DNA of 64,000 bases from Acanthosoma haemorrhoidale (lineage: Eukaryota; Arthropoda; Insecta; Hemiptera; Acanthosomatidae), in the NCBI GenBank assembly GCA_930367205.1, contig OV884014.1, positions 113,441,153 to 113,505,152 of the forward strand. Direction: 5' to 3'. The notes beneath the pieces were generated by a model. That model did not search any database and was not told where the DNA came from. It saw nothing but the letters and a program-made list of their open reading frames with translations. Position 1 is the first letter of the stretch. The number at the start of each line of letters is the position of its first letter. A program made the position numbers and the translations under genes. Shown piece after piece: positions 11,901 to 21,266 of this stretch.

Positions 11901-14900
11901 TCACAATACCAATTAGCTCCCTGAAACATGTTGTCGGTTGCAGTTTTCACGAGATGGGTTACTACGACATTCCTGCTTTCGTAGACCATATATTGTCGGT
12001 TACCAACCAGACCAAACTCCACTACGTCGGTCATTCGATGGGCACCACCATGTTCTTCCTCATGATGGCTTCGAGGCCTGAGTACAACGAGAAAGTGGTC
12101 CATATGTCCGCTCTTGCGCCGATAGTCTTCCTCGAACACACCAGAGGCACCGTGAAGAACCTCATATCCGTGGCCTGGTACCTGGAGGTATGTAGGACGA
12201 TATTTCAGTGGGAGAGGGGCCACCTTTGATTGACCACGGTAACAGATGATCGTTACTCTTTCCAGGCAATGGCGAAGATAACAGGGACTTATGAGTTCAT
12301 GTCGGACTCCGAATTCGAGCACTGGATGGTCAAGGAACTCTGCTCCGTGGTACACGCCACCGAATTGATCTGCGAGAACCTTCTGTTCTTAGTTGCAGGT
12401 TACGACTCTCAACAATGGAATATGGTAAGATATTATTTAAATAAAAAATTAACTTAAAAATCTAATCGTAAAGCACTCACTACCTGTTAAAGGTTGCTGA
12501 TGTGATTTGAAGCGCTGGTGGTTGGCACTTGGCTGGTACCTCTCAATACATTTTTCCGATATAAACCATCCGAGATTTCGTTATTTAATTAGCTAATATT
12601 TTCCCCTCACGAAACTGACGTTAATCTCGGCCGTACTAAACCGAACAAAAAAATTTACACAGTGGAAGTCAAGACCCGAACCATAGTCGACAAAATTACC
12701 AGGCACGGTGACGTCTTAACCACTTTGATGGTACCTTTCGATTATATATTTAATTTTAAACCATATTTATGTATGTATGTATGAAAATTGTACTGAAATT
12801 AATGCGACATCTAACAATTGACCAACACAGATACGATAAAACTCACAGTCTGTTTCGCAAATTTTTCATAACGAACGGAGTCGGAAAATTAGGATCTAAA
12901 TGCATTTAAATGAAATTAAATTTATTACGCTTGTAATAAATTTTTATATTTTTCAAAGCTAGACACTTAATTTTATTTTCGCTTAAGTTACAGGGTTGAT
13001 TAAAATTTTCATTTGTGTTGGTTAAGGAAAATTTTAATTTGTTTCCTATGGTGAGAAGTTCAGCATTCTAGATTCCTAGACACTCTACCATGTTATACAA
13101 TTATTTATTATTACAATGATATCAATATGATGAATGATATTTATATGAATTTGTCCTCTATTTTTGTATATTATAATATTTGTATAGTATAATAATCAAA
13201 CTTCCGTGTCTTATTTTTTTATTTAATCCACGGACTTAACTTAAGGTAGTGTAACGCATATTTCATTTAAATGTTATATATTTGAAATTTGAGCTTCCCG
13301 ACAAAAACTCATGCCATATTTGAATTCCGGGCATCAAATTCAAATGATATAAATATTAGTTTCTTTTTAAATAGAATTGAGGAGTCCCTCCTGCATTTTG
13401 ACTTGGTAACTGATTATAATTAGTATTAAGTTTTGATTAAAATATGTTTTCAGACTTTGCTGCCTGCCATCTCAGAGTATATGCCCGAAAGTTTTTCTAC
13501 GAAAATGATCGTTCACTACGCACAGATCGCGAAAAATGGTATATTTGATATTAAAAGTTATCATTATAAGATATACACTACAATTATCTGCACTAAAGTA
13601 AATTTTTCCTTACCCCAGGTGGAAAGTTCACATGGTATGACTACGGGATCTTGGCAAATCTGCGAAAGTACAAGCTGTTAAAACCTCCAGAGTATCCACT
13701 GAGTCGGGTGACGGTCCCCGTGAGTCTGCACTACTCTCACAACGACTGGCTCGCCGGGGTGGAAGTAAGTGAGGGCTGCATACATATTGTCCCGTTACAT
13801 GTTTGAATCATATTGTCCGCTGCCTACTACTCACACTGTAGGAACGCAACAAAACTACCCAGCCTCGTATATCTGAGCATTAAAATGGACAGACGCCTCC
13901 GTTTTAGTATCCATTTTAAGATGAAGTTGAAACAGACACGCACGAAGTCTTACCGGCTTACTACACTTACTGACTTCCCCCAATCTATCACTGCGTCTAA
14001 AGCTATTAATATCTAAGAGTGTACTGAGGCCTGCTCTGCAGTACGGTGCACCGCTTGTTCGCCATTTGGCTGAAGCGACACCACAGCGACTCTAACAATT
14101 CCAAAACGGCTTACTGATGGAAGTGGTCAGACATACTACAGCGGAGAAACATTGAATCACACGAGGTCTTTGAGGTGCCTACGGTGGATGAATTCATTCA
14201 ACGTAGACATATCAAATTCTTTGACTCCCTACAACACATGACAAACTCCGTATTTAGCACGACTACCGCCGCTCCGTTCCCCTGTCGATGGCAGAACGCA
14301 GTCAAGGCAGGAACGTTATCATTTGTAAGCTAGTTTAGTTTTAGTCCCTTTTTGTAACCTGAAGGTGAGCCCCATCACTTAGTCCTAGTTTAGTTTACAG
14401 AAGTGACCATAAAAAGTATGTTAGTTTTTAAGTTATGCACTCAATAAAATGAATATGTTATGCAGTAGAATGAGTCAATCACAGCCAATTTATATTGTTG
14501 TTTATAATTTACAATTTTTTGAAAATATTTAAAATAGTGGTTAAGGGAAAAAAAAAAAAAAAATTGAATCATATTTCTCCGATTGCAGCAATGGTGGACA
14601 CGTTTGTTCTGTGTCTGTAGGTTTGTAGGTATTACTGATGTCACTATTTCCTCGAGTCCATTTCTTTATCATGCTTAGTCCGTCTTGTTTACCTCAAACC
14701 AAATCATTCTCAGCTGACCTCCACTTCAAAACCACTGAGCTTCCTCGTTATGATCAATCGTTCCTACCCCATGGATCTTAAATCTAGAGTTATCCACCTT
14801 TTCTACTAATATTTAAACTTCAACTGTTCCTCCTGTATTCCAAAATCGATAGCTGCTGTGAAATATTTACTATCCTTGACATCTTTCCTACACTGAACTA

Positions 14901-15552
14901 CTCCTACAGCGAATCCTCCACCCTCACTTCCTGCTGCAGCTCCAAGCGATGTAGATGCGTTAAGTAAGAAGATTAGAAGTGAAGACCAGACAAAGAACCA
15001 AACGACTAAAACTTCATTTAAGCAGAAAATAAAAAATCCAGTCAAATATATTAAGCACATAGGACGACAGAGGAGAAAATTTGTGCTGATGAAGCTTTTG
15101 ACACGGTGTGATTACGATGGCGATGAGCAATGTACAACTAAAACATATACAATATAATAAGAATACACAGACTTGATGTCCTGCAATTCAATACATATAT
15201 ATTTTAGTATCTCTGATTTTTAGTATCAAGAGTTTTAATTATAGTAAGTCAATTGTTTTAGTCTTCTGTCTGTTGTAATATGTGTTGTTATTATAATAAT
15301 ATGCAAAAAAACGTACTGACATATGTTGAATTAAAAAAAAAAACATATCAAATCCTCGGAATGGAATAACCATTTAATATAACAAGGTTTTTTTTTTTTT
15401 TGTAGGACGTGATGAAGCTAAAGGACAAGATGGTAGCCAGCTCCGCAGACATGGTACCTTTCTACTATTTCAACCACTTGGACCACATGTGGGCTGTGGA
15501 CGTGGTCGATCTCTTGTACAACCAAGTCATAGACATAATGAGCAAATACTAG
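8719..15552 (+). CDS. Acid/gastric-type lipase (alpha/beta hydrolase), 7 exons, N-terminus missing
   Basis: This is a neutral/acid lipase of the gastric-lysosomal family, which hydrolyses triglycerides or cholesteryl esters, usually after secretion or in lysosomes. CDS segments 8719-8914, 8982-9096, 11944-12187, 12266-12424, 13454-13538, 13619-13764 and 15406-15552 total 1092 nt. They join in one frame with GT/AG introns to give 363 residues and TAG at 15550-15552. Visible are the N-terminal signature GYPVESHEVITADGYIL (residues 8-24), LQHGIMCSS (45-53), GYDVWLTNTRGNTYG (exon 2), nucleophile elbow GHSMG with Ser135, Asp309 in HNDWLA and His342 in NHLDHMW, so the triad is complete. Family members are about 400 residues, so some 40 N-terminal residues with the signal peptide lie on unseen upstream exon(s). 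An ATTAAA lies at 15618-15623. The frame looks intact and functional. Confidence 0.93.
8982..9096 (+). CDS. Lipase exon 2
   Basis: Bounded by ctcttttcag and gtaaag. Encodes AYILADRGYDVWLTNTRGNT and ends FWDF plus two bases of a Ser codon completed by exon 3 (SFHEMGYYD), the usual FWDFSxxEMGxYD block. Confidence 0.92.
10020..10710 (+). pseudogene. Transposon-derived hypothetical protein (KMVNFLL/KYSCFLC family), broken
   Basis: Plus-strand frames carry conserved-looking blocks: WVIYVDLKMVNFLL, GHTKYSCFLCLWDSRDKKHH, NDPLVEREKIIFSPLHIKLG, LMKQFVKALDKNRSCFAYI and, after a frameshift, MNEAEGKAW followed by YFLGKRKAENYVELL. I recall this arrangement as a multicopy uncharacterised family in aphids and other insects, presumably transposon-borne. 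The function is unknown; a CxxC pair in the CFLC block could bind zinc. At least one frameshift and several in-frame stops kill it. It sits in lipase intron 2, on the same strand as the host gene. Confidence 0.55.
10761..11345 (+). pseudogene. Mariner-family transposase remnant
   Basis: Interrupted frames give TAEKIYSVYGKGLITDRAVRN, FIKFRSGDTTLKDEPRAGRP, TVNHHLEKVGKVSKLGVWVP, RKRQWLDNDQPHLPDPKA, GQKISLCEWWD and finally LPGRWEKVIDN near 11310-11345. The order is that of a mariner (SETMAR-like) transposase: HTH, linker, strand around RKRQWL, VWWD-like block and C-terminal LPxRWxKVID. Much of the catalytic domain between the WWD block and the end is deleted, including the HDNARPH region. It has several stops and clear TIRs are not visible. 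This is a fossil DNA transposon. Confidence 0.85.
11490..11930. repeat. 84-bp minisatellite with internal sub-repeats
   Basis: About five diverged copies of an ~84-base unit, itself built from variations on 'attatctcacaatac' and 'aattagctcactgtg'. Three consecutive units starting near 11562 measure about 84 bases each. The array ends about 15 bases before the exon 3 acceptor at 11943. Confidence 0.85.
11944..12187 (+). CDS. Lipase exon 3 (nucleophile elbow)
   Basis: Bounded by cggttgcag and gtatgt. Encodes SFHEMGYYDIPAF, then KLHYVGHSMGTTMFFLMMAS with the nucleophile Ser codon at 12035-12037, then MSALAPIVFLEH. Ends in phase 0. Confidence 0.95.
12266..12424 (+). CDS. Lipase exon 4
   Basis: Bounded by ctctttccag and gtaaga; 53 codons, phase 0 at both ends. 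Contains ELCSVVHATELICENLLFLV and AGYDSQQWNM, the lid/cap region with the paired Cys typical of the family. Confidence 0.92.
12425..13453 (+). other. Lipase intron 4
   Basis: 1.03-kb AT-rich intron. Apart from the SINE-like segment at 12650-12740 I see nothing in it. Confidence 0.8.
12650..12740 (-). repeat. tRNA-derived SINE fragment
   Basis: On the minus strand an A-box-like 'caaagtggttaagacg' is followed ~30 bases later by a B-box-like 'ggttcgggtctt'. The spacing and order are those of an RNA polymerase III promoter of a tRNA-derived SINE. It lies antisense in lipase intron 4. Confidence 0.5.
13454..13538 (+). CDS. Lipase exon 5
   Basis: Bounded by atgttttcag and gtatat. Encodes TLLPAISEYMPESFSTKM then IVHYAQIAKN plus one base of a Gly codon; the StK..vHyaQ block of the family. 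Confidence 0.9.
13619..13764 (+). CDS. Lipase exon 6 (catalytic Asp)
   Basis: Bounded by cttaccccag and gtaagt. Encodes GGKFTWYDYG, KPPEYPLSRVTVPVSLHYSH and NDWLAGVE with the catalytic Asp (residue 309 of the visible chain). Confidence 0.93.
13765..15405 (+). other. Lipase intron 6
   Basis: 1.64-kb intron whose first part is an NLR-D retroelement tail (13803-14420). The remainder is AT-rich with no gene recognised, and ends in a long T run before tgtag. Confidence 0.8.
13803..14420 (+). pseudogene. NLR-D jockey-like RT C-terminus inside lipase intron 6
   Basis: Collinear with 890-1460. Recognisable blocks in shifting frames are KMDRRLRFSIHFK, TRTKSYRL, SKSVLRPALQYGAPLVRHL, FQNGLLMEVVRHT and EFIQRRHIKFFDSLQ, followed by the 3' UTR signature 'gaaggtgagccccatcacttagtcct'. 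Frameshifts and stops show decay. Inserted in the same orientation as the lipase. Confidence 0.8.
15406..15552 (+). CDS. Lipase terminal exon (catalytic His)
   Basis: Begins after a T run and tgtag. Encodes DVMKLKDKMVASSADMV, PFYYFNHLDHMWAVDVVDLL and ends DIMSKY with TAG. His in LDHMW completes the triad. The frame joins exon 6 in phase 0. Confidence 0.94.
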   Translation, partial: DVMKLKDKMVASSADMVPFYYFNHLDHMWAVDVVDLLYNQVIDIMSKY

Positions 15553-17439
15553 CCACTCCCTAAATCAAATACAATCACACAAGGTCAAAAAAGTTGAATT
15601 ATTTTCACCCTTTTCGCATTAAAACCAGGGCGGTAGTTTAACTGACGCTGAACGCCTTGGACTAAACCTAGAACGTTCTATTTCTATATTTGACTTTAGG
15701 AGAGTAGTTCATCACTGGGGATGTGATGTGGTCAGCAATGTGTAGTAGTTCTTTCTCGTTTGATAATTTCCCAAAGAGTCTTCAAGTGACAAAGACAACA
15801 GAGTTGAAATATAAAATAAGGAGAAAAAAAGTGACTATGAAGTTAAAATCATATGCAGCGTTTAAAAAAACTGTAGCGTCACATGAAAATATTGATTAGA
15901 GCTTTATATAATTATATCACTTAAATAATTGTTAATATTAAAATTAGGCACTTGAGTAAGAGTTATTTAACGTTAGTAAATTTAGGATGGTTAAAAATTA
16001 ATTTTTTTTCTACTTTAATAAGAAAGCACTTAATTAATTAGATAATTATAAAAATCATAAATCATTATAAAGGATTAACTATAAACTGATATTGTTACTA
16101 TTGAAGTTGATGTCTTTGCATTTCTTTCATTCTTAAGACAGAACAAATAATGTTCATTGCCCATTCTCTTGGTTGTCATAAAACTTTTGCGTTTTTACAG
16201 ATATTTATTATAAATATTCATTCTTTTTTCTATATCTAAAATATCTTGACTACTCTGCACTTGATGTCCCGTGGTAAGAGATAGTTAGCCCAAGGAATGC
16301 ATGCCTGACTTAATGCAGAACTATATTCCTATTGACATTTGTTAACACCAACTCATTATCCACAGCACTGGAAACATAAGGCACGGCCTTGCAGAAGTAG
16401 CTGTGTGTGCGGTTACTAAGCTGAAAGCGGAACTCAACTAAGTTCTGGAAATAAAAAAAATCAACCGAAATTACAAAATAATCAGCATAAATGTTAAAAT
16501 GATTGCATAAATACTGTTTTATTTTCCTTCGTTAATTTCAAATCTTTCACCTACTACTAATCTTTCAATAGGAAAATACTCGTCTAAATCGAGCATGTTT
16601 TCCCGAGGAGCTAAAGTGTCATTACTCAAACGTTTGCGCCGAGCATTAAGGCTTGTTGAATTAAGCTGTAAACACCTGGTTTTATGTAATGTATACCTTG
16701 CACAATTAGCTTATGCAACAAATTGATAAGGGCTTGAATTAATATTGCATAAAAACAACATAAAATAAAATAGACACATTTATTACAAACTTCCCACACT
16801 TGTTCCCCTCCACGTACAAGTTACTCAAATTGACAACGACACCATAAATATCCAGTCAATTTTTTTACAACTTTCATACTATACATATATATATATATAT
16901 ATATATATGATTAAAAATTATTTTTCCTTTATTTTCAACATCATAACAAACATATTTATACTAACAGAAGGAAACAATATTATATTTTCCTTATAAATAA
17001 TTTCTAGGTACTAATACCTAATATTAGCGTTTGCATTGTTGATTTTATTAAACAAGACTATATGAACTATATAACATAATATAAATTACAGCGAGGGAAA
17101 ACAACCTCTAAAGGGTGAACAGCTCTATAAACCTCTAGCTTGTAGTGCACAGCTGATCGGTCCAGAAATGGCAGACTATTTGTGCTACTTCTAAAGTCAT
17201 TCGAAATGTTTTTTTGCATGAGGAAGGCACTACACATAATAGTGATTGATGAGAAATATATACAGTTTACAAGAGCGTGTACAGGCTATATGTACAACTG
17301 ATTATATGTATGTACAAGTATATAACATCCTAGTACATATGGCATCTTTAATATGTACAACCTTAACGTATAAAATTATATGACTCTTCACAGGACAGCT
17401 CTCCCAGGTGTGAGTGCTCTACAGGTTTGTGCTTCTTGA
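15553..17439. other. Convergent intergenic region
   Basis: Lies between the lipase stop and the minus-strand terminal exon. AT-rich, with an (AT)n run at about 16885-16908. AATAAA on the minus strand at 17044-17049 could end the minus-strand transcript. Confidence 0.5.
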
Positions 17440-17602
17440 TCAAGACGCAACCTCGCAAGGTTTAGTCACAGTGTTCAAGCCGCAGACGTCTTGATACGGC
17501 AGCTTGAAGCGGCTCGCTCCGAAGCTGGAAAATTTCTCGCTCACACCGCGGGAGGGTATCATGTGACGAAGAGAGTCAACACCAGAAGCCACAAACTCCC
17601 AC
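17440..17602 (-). CDS. Candidate terminal coding exon of a minus-strand gene
   Basis: A GC-richer block follows a good minus-strand acceptor (aatgttacag, AG at 17603-17604). It reads one base plus 53 codons to TGA at 17440-17442: WEFVASGVDSLRHMIPSRGV, SEKFSSFGASRFKLPY, QDVCGLNTVTKPCEVAS. I do not recognise the protein; two Cys near the end suggest an extracellular tail. It faces the lipase end to end. A minus-strand AATAAA is ~390 bases beyond the stop. The next exon upstream is not identified, and the exon could also be chance or retroelement-derived. Confidence 0.45.
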
Positions 17603-17782
17603 CTGTAACATTAAATATTTATTTTGTGAAACCACGAACGGAAAAAACAACTTTATTTTGGGACGTTGCCCTCTAAGGAAACCTAAAAGAAATAAATTAG
17701 GAAAATGGGAATCATTAAAAGAGGTGAAAAGGGTGCTGGGATGTTTTAAAATGATAAATAAACAATATCATCATAGAGCAAA

Positions 17783-17942
17783 TTATGAAATCACAAAATA
17801 ATTATTATATGTAATTGTGAAAGTTTCTGAACGACGAATATCGATGGGAATAGAGTTCCAGATGTTGGTGGCACGGAAGTGGTCAAAGAAGTGGATTTGG
17901 GAAATAGGGATTACAAGGACTGAATCTATTAATAATATCAGC
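17783..17942 (-). pseudogene. Retrotransposon ORF C-terminal fragment
   Basis: The minus frame reads VIPISQIHFFDHFRATNIWN, SIPIDIRRSETFTITYNN and ends YFVIS-stop. The arrangement F..R..NIWNSIP..I..SET resembles the C-terminal tail common to several non-LTR reverse transcriptases (pattern WNSLP). About 50 codons only. It lies just upstream, in minus-strand sense, of the candidate terminal exon. Confidence 0.5.
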
Positions 17943-18189
17943 TAGCTTCTGTTAACCAAGCCGTAAGCCGCCTTAATTAAAAAAAAAAAAACATTGATTA
18001 GTACGAACATAAACATGTGGCAATCAACAAACTGGGTATAAACACAGGCAGATAAAGGGGATCTCCAATATCCCTCCACCCGCAAAGATTGCCAAAACTT
18101 ATCAAAAAGGAGACAGTTCTACCGTCAAGGATAGATCTAAATTTTATGTCAATTTTAAATTTAAGTAACACAGCTTGTGTGGCGTGTAT

Positions 18190-19151
18190 TTTATTTTATT
18201 TATTTATTTTTTTCTTAGCTCTCAAACTTATAAAATAGGATGTGGGAAAATTATTTTGGGCTAATGAGTGCCTTTCACTAAGGGGAGTCCCCCATTTGAA
18301 GGATGTATGAGAAGGATATAGGGTGGGGTATGCCTAAAGGAGGCGGGTGGAATCAGGAAGGTAGTGAGAGTCTACCGAGGGTGGAGCCTAGGGGTACCTA
18401 GGCAAGGGTTTGTAGTCGGCCAGGTCAAGCCTGGCCAGCCCTGGCAGGGGCCTGAAATAAGTCGGCCTCTCGGCCGGAAGGTCGACCCTGCTTAAACAGG
18501 TAGATGGGGTCTTGTAGCTTCGGAGATCGGCCTCGATCTCTCGGCTGGGTGTTGATCTTCAGTCTCCGTCAGGGGGCTAGGGTTCGATCACGTCCATCTG
18601 TCTCCAGGCTTCGGCGGTCCAGCAGTGCTTCCATCTGACGGGCATTGGTGGTGGTTGAAGGTCGGAGAATAGTGGGTTGTGGCTGTGTCGAAAAATTTGA
18701 TGTGTCTTCTACTGATGAAATCTTGAATGGTGAGCACTTCAAATTTTTTATGCATCTCGTCTGCCTTCATTCGGTCGAACGGGGTATGTTTGAGGGAAGT
18801 GCGGAGAACTCTGTTCTGAAATTTCTGGAGCGTTTTGAGAGTGATAGGAGTCAGATACTTGAAGAGAGGGGTCCCATACATCAAAGCAGGTCTTAGGACG
18901 CTCTGGTATATCAGCAGCTTGAGGCGTACCGATAAAGCCGGGCTGTGAAGTAGGTGTCCGAGGCTGAAGAATTTCTTCCTAACACTCTTTAACTTCTTGC
19001 CGAGATGTGTTGTGAACGACAAGTGTCTACCGAGGGTAATCCCAAGGTAGCATAGCTTGTTGCTTACATGGCACTCTTTGCCGTCTAAGACGAAGGATTT
19101 CGGGAGCTTCTTTCTTCCGGATTTATAGCTGAATATAATTCCTTGCGTGTA
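18190..19151 (-). mobile_element. NLR-B jockey-like element, 5'-truncated, with target-site duplication
   Basis: The minus frame from about 19145 to the stop at 18588 is open for ~185 codons: KLPKSFVLDGKECHVSNKLC, YLGITLGRHLSFTTHLGKKL, KLLIYQSVLRPALMYGTPLF, KFQNRVLRTSLKHTPFDRMK, FISRRHIKFFDTATTHY. This is the region downstream of the RT active site. The 3' UTR ends in an A/T-rich tail at about 18190-18225. The 10-base word 'tggcgtgtat' flanks it at 18180-18189 and 19152-19161, consistent with target-primed insertion. The retained frame has no stops, so this copy is younger than its relatives at 30-31 kb. Confidence 0.85.
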
Positions 19152-19548
19152 TGGCGTGTATACTAATCAACAACTTTATTACGATAAAATTACAATTTTA
19201 CCTCATTGGGAAATAAGTAATAGTGATAAATGTTTTTATTCATACCATATTTACAATTTTCATTCACACAGTATTTATAAACAGGCCAAAGACCTCACAA
19301 ATCCAATTGGATGTCACCTCCCGCGTATGCGAAAGAGGAAGGAAGGGGAGTTTAGGGAAGTCCCCCACGTTCCTCGATCAACCGCGTCACCGGATACGAG
19401 CCAGCGGAGGCTGATTAAGAGCGCGAGAGCCACATACGCCCAGGACATAGTTGGAGAAGTCCATAAGGACTCCCACTGTTACGCATTTATAGCAGGTCAC
19501 GAGACCACTGGCGTTTTAGCCTCTGAGGAAGATTATAGGGATGTTATA
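19152..19548 (-). repeat. NLR-A 3' end
   Basis: Shares with 37.6, 40.0, 54.6 and 60.7 kb the words 'acaattt..cattcacac', 'ccaaatccaa', 'ggaagtcccccacg', 'cggatacgagccagcggagg' and 'agcaggtcacgag'. It spans the last codons of the ORF (minus sense) and the 3' UTR. It abuts the 5' edge of the NLR-B copy. Confidence 0.8.
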
Positions 19549-20583
19549 CTATTAAAAAACATCTTTAAATATTAATGCCAATTATCACATTATGTTACCA
19601 TATTTCCTTAATTTTTTAATGGGCTGAGTTCGAGTATATATAAAATTTCAACATTTATTAAAAAAAAATTGTCCGAATTAACATTATATGTAATTTAATG
19701 AAGGCTTTACTCGTTAGCTAGTTCAATGATGTCAGTGTTTTATTTTTAGACCAGAAACATCGCATATTTAGGAATACCTTTTAGTATTTTAAAATTATTT
19801 TATCTTTTACCCCTGTGCGATTTATTGTTTTGTTTTTTGTTAGTCAGAGCTGAATTTTTTTATTTGTCTATTGATGTTATTCAAAGGAGACATCGTTATT
19901 AATTTTTTTTTTAAAAGTTTGATATTTGATATTTATCTATTGTGTTTTGTTTTCGTTTGCGTTCGTATATGCAGTGTCTATGAAAAAAAAAAATCGTGTG
20001 AATTGTTTATTCGCTACTTCAAAACGGAAATAAAATTAAAAAAATAATTATTCAATATAGAGCTATAGAGGTACATTGGAAATTGATCCGTTTCCTGAAA
20101 AAAGACGTTACAAAATTACAGTAATCCCTAGGTACACATTCATTGAATAACCTCATCAAGTGGTTTATAACCCATACAGTTATTTGATGACGTGTGTTAC
20201 CTCGGGGCGTTTTTATCATCAGGATTGATTGCGTAACCGATAAGGGGTATCAGTGATCACTTAAGTGTTGACTAGGACATGTGTCGACAATGTTCATAAT
20301 GATAATATTTTTGCGGGGAAATTCAGGCAAATAACGCAATAAGAAATAAAATATTGTTTTAGCCATGAAAAAAAAAAAAATGGCCAGGCATTTTTTGATT
20401 AAATCTTTGTTGATTTTTAGCATTAATGATTTATCATTATTGTTAGTTGAACAACGGCCAAGTAATAAAATTTAATCATATATTGGCAATGCAGAGGATA
20501 TAAGAGAGAGTGGATAAACTGGACTTTACCGAGACGAAAGAGGTCAGACTTTATTGAGCAGTGCCGTCAGACTGTGGACATTA
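19549..20583. other. AT-rich spacer, nothing recognised
   Basis: Poly-T and poly-A tracts with stops in all frames; no motif or repeat link found. Confidence 0.5.
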
Positions 20584-20683
20584 TCACGCTACGTGCTCAG
20601 TCCCTTTCAATATATCCAGTCCTGAACCCTCTCCTGTCTTCGTCGCCTTCAGGGTCTCTCCTGTGTCGTTCCGGCTGATTCTC
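20584..20683 (-). CDS. Possible alternative terminal exon (weak)
   Basis: On the minus strand, acceptor cacctag is followed by one base plus 32 codons and TGA (20584-20586): RISRNDTGETLKATKTG then EGSGLDILKGTEHVA. AATAAA on the same strand at 20550-20555 lies ~30 bases past the stop, and the base composition is GC-richer than the surroundings. It starts with the same splice phase as the exon at 17440-17602, so the two could be alternative 3' ends of one gene. No homology is recognised; it could be chance. Confidence 0.25.
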
Positions 20684-21266
20684 CTAGGTGAGGATTGCCT
20701 CGAGGGTGAATTGATTCAGGGGCCAAAAATAACATTGTGATGGATTTGTGAAAACTGGAAATTCACTATTTTATGTTATAAATGACTCGTATATTCTCCA
20801 TTTACTTCTTAGATTATGAATGATCACAATTTTCTGTCCTGTCCGCCGAAAGTAGGTTCTTAGTCAGTGGATAGGATGAAATCGGAGAGGATGGGTTCAG
20901 GGCAGGGACATGATTGTGTCCTAATATAGGAGGTGTGAAAATCAAGTGCTTGAGTGGGCAAGGTTTAAAAATAGTAGTAGCCCTAAATACATGCTTTGAA
21001 TCGTTCAAAACACGAAACATATTTTTACGAGGAGAAAATACTCAAAGAATCTTTCGAAATATGTAACATGGTGCTAAAAATATACATCAAGTGCCTTATT
21101 TAACAAGTACAGGATCCTGCAGTGGTCTCATTTGGTGTTGCGGTTTGTATAATTTATTTGTGGTATTGTTACCATGTTTACATTTCTTAACCTATTTCAT
21201 TTCCATGAAGGTTAGTAAGGGTGCTACCAATGGGATTATTCGTAGCTAAATGAGAACAGCAAAGTA

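Larger units (their letters stand above)
9097..11943 (+). other. Lipase intron 2, transposon- and satellite-filled
   Basis: This 2.85-kb intron holds two dead transposon-derived genes (10020-10710 and 10761-11345) and an 84-bp minisatellite (11490-11930). The first kilobase, 9100-10020, is plain AT-rich sequence with no recognisable gene. Confidence 0.8.

Noticed and set aside
11867..12355. Minus-strand 162-codon frame
   Set aside because: Antisense shadow of lipase exons 3 and 4; it crosses an intron and a satellite.
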